64,000 nt of DNA from Cupriavidus taiwanensis (GTDB lineage: Bacteria > Pseudomonadota > Gammaproteobacteria > Burkholderiales > Burkholderiaceae). The DNA lies in NCBI RefSeq assembly GCF_900249755.1, contig NZ_LT976853.1, positions 3,088,756-3,152,755 on the forward strand, in the 5' to 3' direction. Position 1 is the stretch's first letter; each line of letters begins with the position of its first letter. Below are positions 60,658 through 64,000 of this stretch, piece after piece. The notes under the pieces were generated by a model, which was given only the letters and a program-made list of their open reading frames with translations, ran no database searches and was not told the origin of the DNA. Made by a program: the position numbers and the translations under genes.

Positions 60658-61368
60658 TTACAAGTCAGCGTATCGCGGTAAAAGGTCCTGATCGACAAGC
60701 CGCACCTCAATACTGTTCGCCAGCCTTACGTGATCAGGAAGCAAGTCCGAAAACATTTGATCGACGACACTGATGATGAGTGTCCCGATTTGACAATGCT
60801 CTCTTATGACAGGAACCAGAGCGCCAGCCTCTGGCACCTGGCGCTGTGTGATTGAGCGCGGCAGATAGAGCATGTTTCCGACGCCGGGTCGATCGCGAAA
60901 CACCTTCTTCGTCATATACGACGGAGGATGCGCAGTAATCAGCATGGGCGACCAGATGAAAGCGGCTTGCTCCACCACGGAGACGACCTGCGGGGTAGTA
61001 ATTGTCGGGTCGACTCTTGGCCTAAGATTGACGGTCCACGGACGAAGTCCGCCCATCAAGTACTTCAACCCTGCAGCCTGGGAGCCGTCTTGCCCATTCC
61101 AAAGGCCAATGTCACACGCCGTGTCCTTACCGCTATTCGACGCCCCGAGGACCGCGAGCGCCGCGGGCTTGAATTCACCTTCTCCAAAGGCCTCATACCG
61201 CAGTGCTTCTTCCTTGCTGTCGCCGCCCAGATACCACTTGCTGAACAACGGGCCCCAGGCCTGGATCGCATGAATGAATCTGCGCAGTTGGGTTAACTGA
61301 TCCTGCAGCGACGGGTCGACCGATGGGCGGATGAGAGCTGTAACTTCGGGCAGCAGTGTGCGTTTCAT
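60658..61368 (-). CDS. Imm52-like immunity protein A
   Basis: A 236-residue protein, paralog of B. Family-like pieces are KWYLGGDSKEEALRYEAF, FRDRPGVGNMLYLPRS, QVPEAGALVPVI and IEVRLVDQDLLPRYADL. Its ATG overlaps the nuclease stop codon in an ATGA junction, the tightest coupling in the module, so this copy is the likely cognate immunity protein. Confidence 0.75.
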   Translation of the reverse strand: MKRTLLPEVTALIRPSVDPSLQDQLTQLRRFIHAIQAWGPLFSKWYLGGDSKEEALRYEAFGEGEFKPAALAVLGASNSGKDTACDIGLWNGQDGSQAAGLKYLMGGLRPWTVNLRPRVDPTITTPQVVSVVEQAAFIWSPMLITAHPPSYMTKKVFRDRPGVGNMLYLPRSITQRQVPEAGALVPVIREHCQIGTLIISVVDQMFSDLLPDHVRLANSIEVRLVDQDLLPRYADL

Positions 61369-61955
61369 GGTTCAAAGACCGTTTCCAAGCCTGGATATTG
61401 GACCGAGAAGAGCGAAGTAAAGTGGGAGTAACTCTTCGGCTCCATGAAGTACCAGCTCAACCTGACAGGTGGTCTCGGAAGCGCGACCGCGTACTGCGTA
61501 CCCGCTTGTCGGATCAGGCCGTTCTCCCCGCCTGAATTGCTTGCCCACCACTCCTTCGGCACGCCGTCCTCGTCAAAGAACTGATCGTACTTTCCCTTGG
61601 CTTCCTGCAGCAGGCACTGCGAAGACCGGAAACCATCGAAATCCAGTCCAGCAAAGTTCCACTCTGTACCCGGTGGAAATCCCGTGATGCGCGCCTGATA
61701 TGCCTGCGAGGACTCCGACATGCTCCAGCTTCTCGCTACCGCCTTCCCGCGGTCCGGTGGGCACTCCTTGCATTTTTCCTTTTCTGTTTTCGTTTGGGCG
61801 TCCGTATGGGCTAGGGGGCTATCCTTGGCCTTTTCTGCCTCCTCGTTTCGCTTTCGCATCTCCTCAATTGCTGCACCTGCTGTGAGGCCGACACCTAGTG
61901 CAGACAAAACGCGAACAGCGATACTCTCGATTACTGGGATTGCGAGTGTAGCCAT
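61365..61955 (-). CDS. Tox-REase-5 type VI effector nuclease (TseT-like)
   Basis: A 196-residue toxin. Hydrophobic N-terminal segment (residues 4-30), a charged linker, a CxxC pair (Cys62, Cys65), then a restriction-endonuclease-like core: Glu98 in GTEWNFAG, Asp105/Asp107 in LDFDGF, and Glu118-x-Lys120 in LLQEAKGKYDQFF. It would cut DNA in competitors after type VI delivery. Start ATG has GGAGGG upstream. Similar in place and size to TseT of P. aeruginosa. Confidence 0.8.
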   Translation of the reverse strand: MATLAIPVIESIAVRVLSALGVGLTAGAAIEEMRKRNEEAEKAKDSPLAHTDAQTKTEKEKCKECPPDRGKAVARSWSMSESSQAYQARITGFPPGTEWNFAGLDFDGFRSSQCLLQEAKGKYDQFFDEDGVPKEWWASNSGGENGLIRQAGTQYAVALPRPPVRLSWYFMEPKSYSHFTSLFSVQYPGLETVFEP

Positions 61956-62098
61956 TGGCGATAGCCCTCCATGTTCCACATTTACGCCGAGACAGAATCA
62001 CCCATTGCGCATTCATTTCCGGCCTTGGCTTGTCCGGCGCCGGACCTCTGCCCGCTTCCACGACCAGCTATTGGTTCACCGCAGTTGCATCGCACGCA

Positions 62099-62464
62099 TC
62101 ACGCCGGCGGTATGCCTTTACCCATTTCATCTAGGACGTACGCGATCACTGCAGACAAGTCATCCAGCCTCAGCTCCGGCGTCGCCCCGGGCTTCAAGAG
62201 ATACATCTGTACTTGCTCGTCAGCCGCCAATTGCGGTGCATCGGCACAAAGATAGAGAAGCTTCACGATATGCGGCGTTGATTGCAGCCCGATTCGTGCG
62301 GCAAGGTCATACCCGGCCAGCATTCGACGGAGGACTTCTTCTTTACCTGGTTCTCGCAACAGTTCCGGCCGAAGACCCAGGAACTGTTCACAGACCGCAC
62401 CGACAAAACTCCGAGCCTCCGCTTCCCGCAGCGCCTGCCATTGCGCTTCACTGAGCGTCAGCAT
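62099..62464 (-). CDS. Small co-adaptor-like protein (co-TecT position)
   Basis: A 121-residue, mostly helical protein (TLSEAQWQALREAEARSFV, GKEEVLRRMLAGYDLAARIG). I do not recognise a named domain. It starts 17 bases inside the DUF4123 gene and precedes the nuclease, exactly the position of the co-TecT co-adaptor in the P. aeruginosa TseT locus. Assignment rests on position and size. Confidence 0.6.
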   Translation of the reverse strand: MLTLSEAQWQALREAEARSFVGAVCEQFLGLRPELLREPGKEEVLRRMLAGYDLAARIGLQSTPHIVKLLYLCADAPQLAADEQVQMYLLKPGATPELRLDDLSAVIAYVLDEMGKGIPPA

Positions 62465-62951
62465 GCTGCCTCCCTATCCAGACTCTCACGCCCTTGTCGA
62501 GGAAATGCCATTCATGGATATGACCAAAAAAATCCGCTCGCTGGTCACCCGCCATCAGCTGAAAAAGGCTCGCCAGCACGCGTGGATCCCAAAACCGCAA
62601 GAGTGCAGTTCTTCCGTCGGGCAGCTTGATGTCGAGCCGCAATTGCAGGAGCTGTGAAAGTCCGGTGAGATTGGCCTCAGCGAAGAGCCAAGTTACGGCT
62701 GGCGCGGTCTTCTCCAGTGCAATCAAGTCATGCAGCACCGCTTCAGTGACGTGCGCCGTGTCAACCAGCCAAGGGCCAGCGTGTGCCAGCGCATCATCCG
62801 CCGTACCGGAGAACAAGGCCGCCACTACGCCGGGCACATGTTCAAGCTGGCAATGCCGATGCTGCTGATACACCGCGCCATCCACCAGGACGTACAGATT
62901 CAGCGTTTGCATGCCTGCGCGGAGTTGGGCGTATCGATCGAGGATGCCCAT
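62448..62951 (-). CDS. DUF4123 type VI effector adaptor (TecT/Tap-like)
   Basis: A 167-residue adaptor with the DUF4123 start NLYVLVDGAVYQ at about 18-29, WLVDTAHV near 62, and a RFWDPRVLASLFQLM block (about 119-133) common in these chaperones. Adaptors load effectors onto PAAR/VgrG tips. Starts two bases after the PAAR stop, with GAGGG upstream. Confidence 0.82.
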   Translation of the reverse strand: MGILDRYAQLRAGMQTLNLYVLVDGAVYQQHRHCQLEHVPGVVAALFSGTADDALAHAGPWLVDTAHVTEAVLHDLIALEKTAPAVTWLFAEANLTGLSQLLQLRLDIKLPDGRTALLRFWDPRVLASLFQLMAGDQRADFFGHIHEWHFLDKGVRVWIGRQHADAQ

Positions 62952-62953
62952 CG

Positions 62954-63346
62954 CTACCCTCTGACCACTGTTGCCGCACCTGTCATAGCCGCCTTCATCA
63001 GACAGTCGAGGCAGAGGCCAGAACCCGTAACAGCAGCGATCGCTGCCGGTTCAAAGTCGGCGACCGCTGGAGCCTCCATCTCGCTCGCCAACGTGGTGTC
63101 CTGGCTGGCTAGCAACCTGGCACCGCAGGCGGTGCGGTCCATATGCCTGGCGTAGGGAACACCATTGGGCGCAGTGATAATCCCGTTGCCTGCGAGGATC
63201 GGAAAGGTGCCCTTGCACTTGGGGCAGATCGTCATGTCCCCCGCACGTGCCATGGCGCGATTGCCGATGATGCTGGTGGCATCGCCGGTAATGACTGTCC
63301 CTCCGTGCGTTGTCCGGTCGCCAACGCAAATGAGTCCGGAGATCAC
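62954..63346 (-). CDS. PAAR-domain type VI spike protein
   Basis: A 130-residue protein starting at GTG with GGAGGGG upstream. The PAAR fold is marked by MISGLICVGDRTTHGGTVITG, GNRAMARAGDMTICPKC and HMDRTACGA; zinc ligands His14, His68 and Cys74 are likely, with an extra Cys41/Cys44 pair. A C-terminal ~45-residue Ala-rich tail follows. It would sharpen the VgrG spike. No vgrG is present beside it. Confidence 0.88.
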   Translation of the reverse strand: MISGLICVGDRTTHGGTVITGDATSIIGNRAMARAGDMTICPKCKGTFPILAGNGIITAPNGVPYARHMDRTACGARLLASQDTTLASEMEAPAVADFEPAAIAAVTGSGLCLDCLMKAAMTGAATVVRG

Positions 63347-63542
63347 CCTAACCCCTCCACCTTCGTTATGCCCGAAAAAGCCGCCTGACTGCCGTTGAAT
63401 TCTTGCTCAAGGTAGTTGGCGCAAAGGGGTCATGGCAACAGACCAAATCCGCAAAGATATGCGTCTGTTTCTGCAACGGTGATGGAAACGGCTGCAGCCG
63501 GTCACCATAGGCGACCGCATGCGTGAGAGGCTAAGACCTGGG

Positions 63543-63836
63543 TCAAATGGTCACCGGCTCATCGAAGGCGCGGTGCCAGCTGTGGATCTCCACGCGCTCG
63601 CGTAGACCTTGCGTTCAAAATGGATCGGTTTGAACGAGGGCCTCTACCTCCGCGCGATCCGCAGCCCGAACAATCCAGAGCCCGCCAACCGCTCCTTCGT
63701 CAGGAACTTCGCGCAAAGAGCCCGCGATCAGGATCGTGTCGCCATGCAACGCCAGCCAATCGAGATGGGCTTGCAATAGGGAATTGCGCAGGGCGAGCTG
63801 GTCGGGCTTGTCGTGGAAGCGAACGGCGAAAATCAT
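63543..63836 (-). pseudogene. YciI-family gene with in-frame stop
   Basis: The first 73 codons encode a YciI-like protein (FAVRFHDKPDQLALR, HLDWLALHGDTILIAGSL, GGLWIVRAADRAEVEAL, TDPF). A TGA at 63615-63617 interrupts it, yet the frame continues with TQGLRERVEIHSWHRAF to a second stop at 63543-63545. YciI members read DPFW-x-x-GL at this place, so a single TGG-to-TGA change explains the break. Repaired length would be 97 residues, the family norm. It is probably a recent pseudogene or a strain-specific (or sequencing) change. Confidence 0.75.
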
Positions 63837-63936
63837 GGTGTTGTTCCAGCCCCCGCAATGGCGGTGTCACGTTGAGTGGGATAGAAAGCAGCAGGCGAAA
63901 TTTCCGCGCACGGCGTGCTATGTATCGGTAATCGAA

Positions 63937-64000
63937 TCAGCGGACCATCCCCTGCTCCGCAACACCTCCACCCACCGAAAACAACTCCACTCTCTCTGCA
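63937..64000 (-). CDS. Possible C-terminal end of a gene entering from the right
   Basis: An open minus-strand frame runs from the window edge to TGA at 63937-63939, encoding about 20 residues with VSVGGGV-like glycine run and ending EQGMVR. Too short to identify; it may be chance. Confidence 0.2.
   Translation of the reverse strand, partial: AERVELFSVGGGVAEQGMVR

Noticed and set aside
63347-63542. Short minus-strand frames ahead of PAAR, one ending over the PAAR start, another reading HIFADLVCCHDPFAP
   Set aside because: Each is under 60 codons, with in-frame stops and no identifiable homology; a VgrG remnant could not be shown.
63615-63617. TGA in the YciI gene as a selenocysteine or programmed readthrough codon
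   Set aside because: The family has Trp here, not Sec, and no SECIS-like hairpin is evident; a point mutation is simpler.

Overview
This is a GC-rich bacterial chromosome segment with no rRNA, tRNA, insertion sequence or CRISPR array. Gene content and order (transketolase followed just outside the window by what looks like the next gene's ribosome binding site, a tlpA-aroQ-accB-accC-prmA-tpx run, an alanine/lysine-rich histone H1-like gene, and many Bug-type tripartite-transporter receptors with LysR partners) point to a betaproteobacterium of the Burkholderiales, most likely Cupriavidus/Ralstonia. The species call is inference from gene content.

Positions 1-31670 are mostly core chromosome. 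Minus strand: transketolase, a barnase/barstar-type pair, malic enzyme, pyrF, and a long run mpl-yqiA-ubiC-SDR, rnb, TonB-like protein, aroE, mtgA. Plus strand: VOC protein, rsmE, yidB-like, thiL-pgpA-cinA, a DMT exporter, corA, then a run from a degenerate nucleotidyltransferase through tlpA, aroQ, accB, accC, prmA, a zinc-ribbon/DUF3426 protein, tpx, a PfkB-type kinase and a glycine-zipper lipoprotein. Many junctions are 1-4 nt stop/start overlaps, so these are operons.

Positions 31671-34650 are unusual. A histone H1-like gene has four tandem hairpins and an intrinsic terminator downstream, and a long non-coding stretch with a good promoter upstream. Positions 34650-59560 are accessory metabolism and regulation: a TonB-dependent siderophore receptor with a candidate Fur box, LysR/tautomerase/GntP/AKR genes, two small lipoproteins, rdgC, a thioesterase, two Bug receptors around a LysR regulator with a class II aldolase and a TauD-type dioxygenase, a chemotaxis receptor, a GntR regulator with two matched operator palindromes between an MFS transporter and allA, a HicA-like toxin-antitoxin pair, a GNAT, and an enoyl-CoA hydratase/CoA-transferase/Bug/LysR group.

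Positions 59868-63346 form a compact type VI secretion effector module on the minus strand: PAAR tip protein, DUF4123 adaptor, small co-adaptor, Tox-REase-5 nuclease, and two diverged Imm52-like immunity genes. The order matches the PAAR4-TecT-co-TecT-TseT-TsiT locus of Pseudomonas aeruginosa, with the immunity gene duplicated. Next to it a YciI-family gene is cut by a single TGG-to-TGA change.
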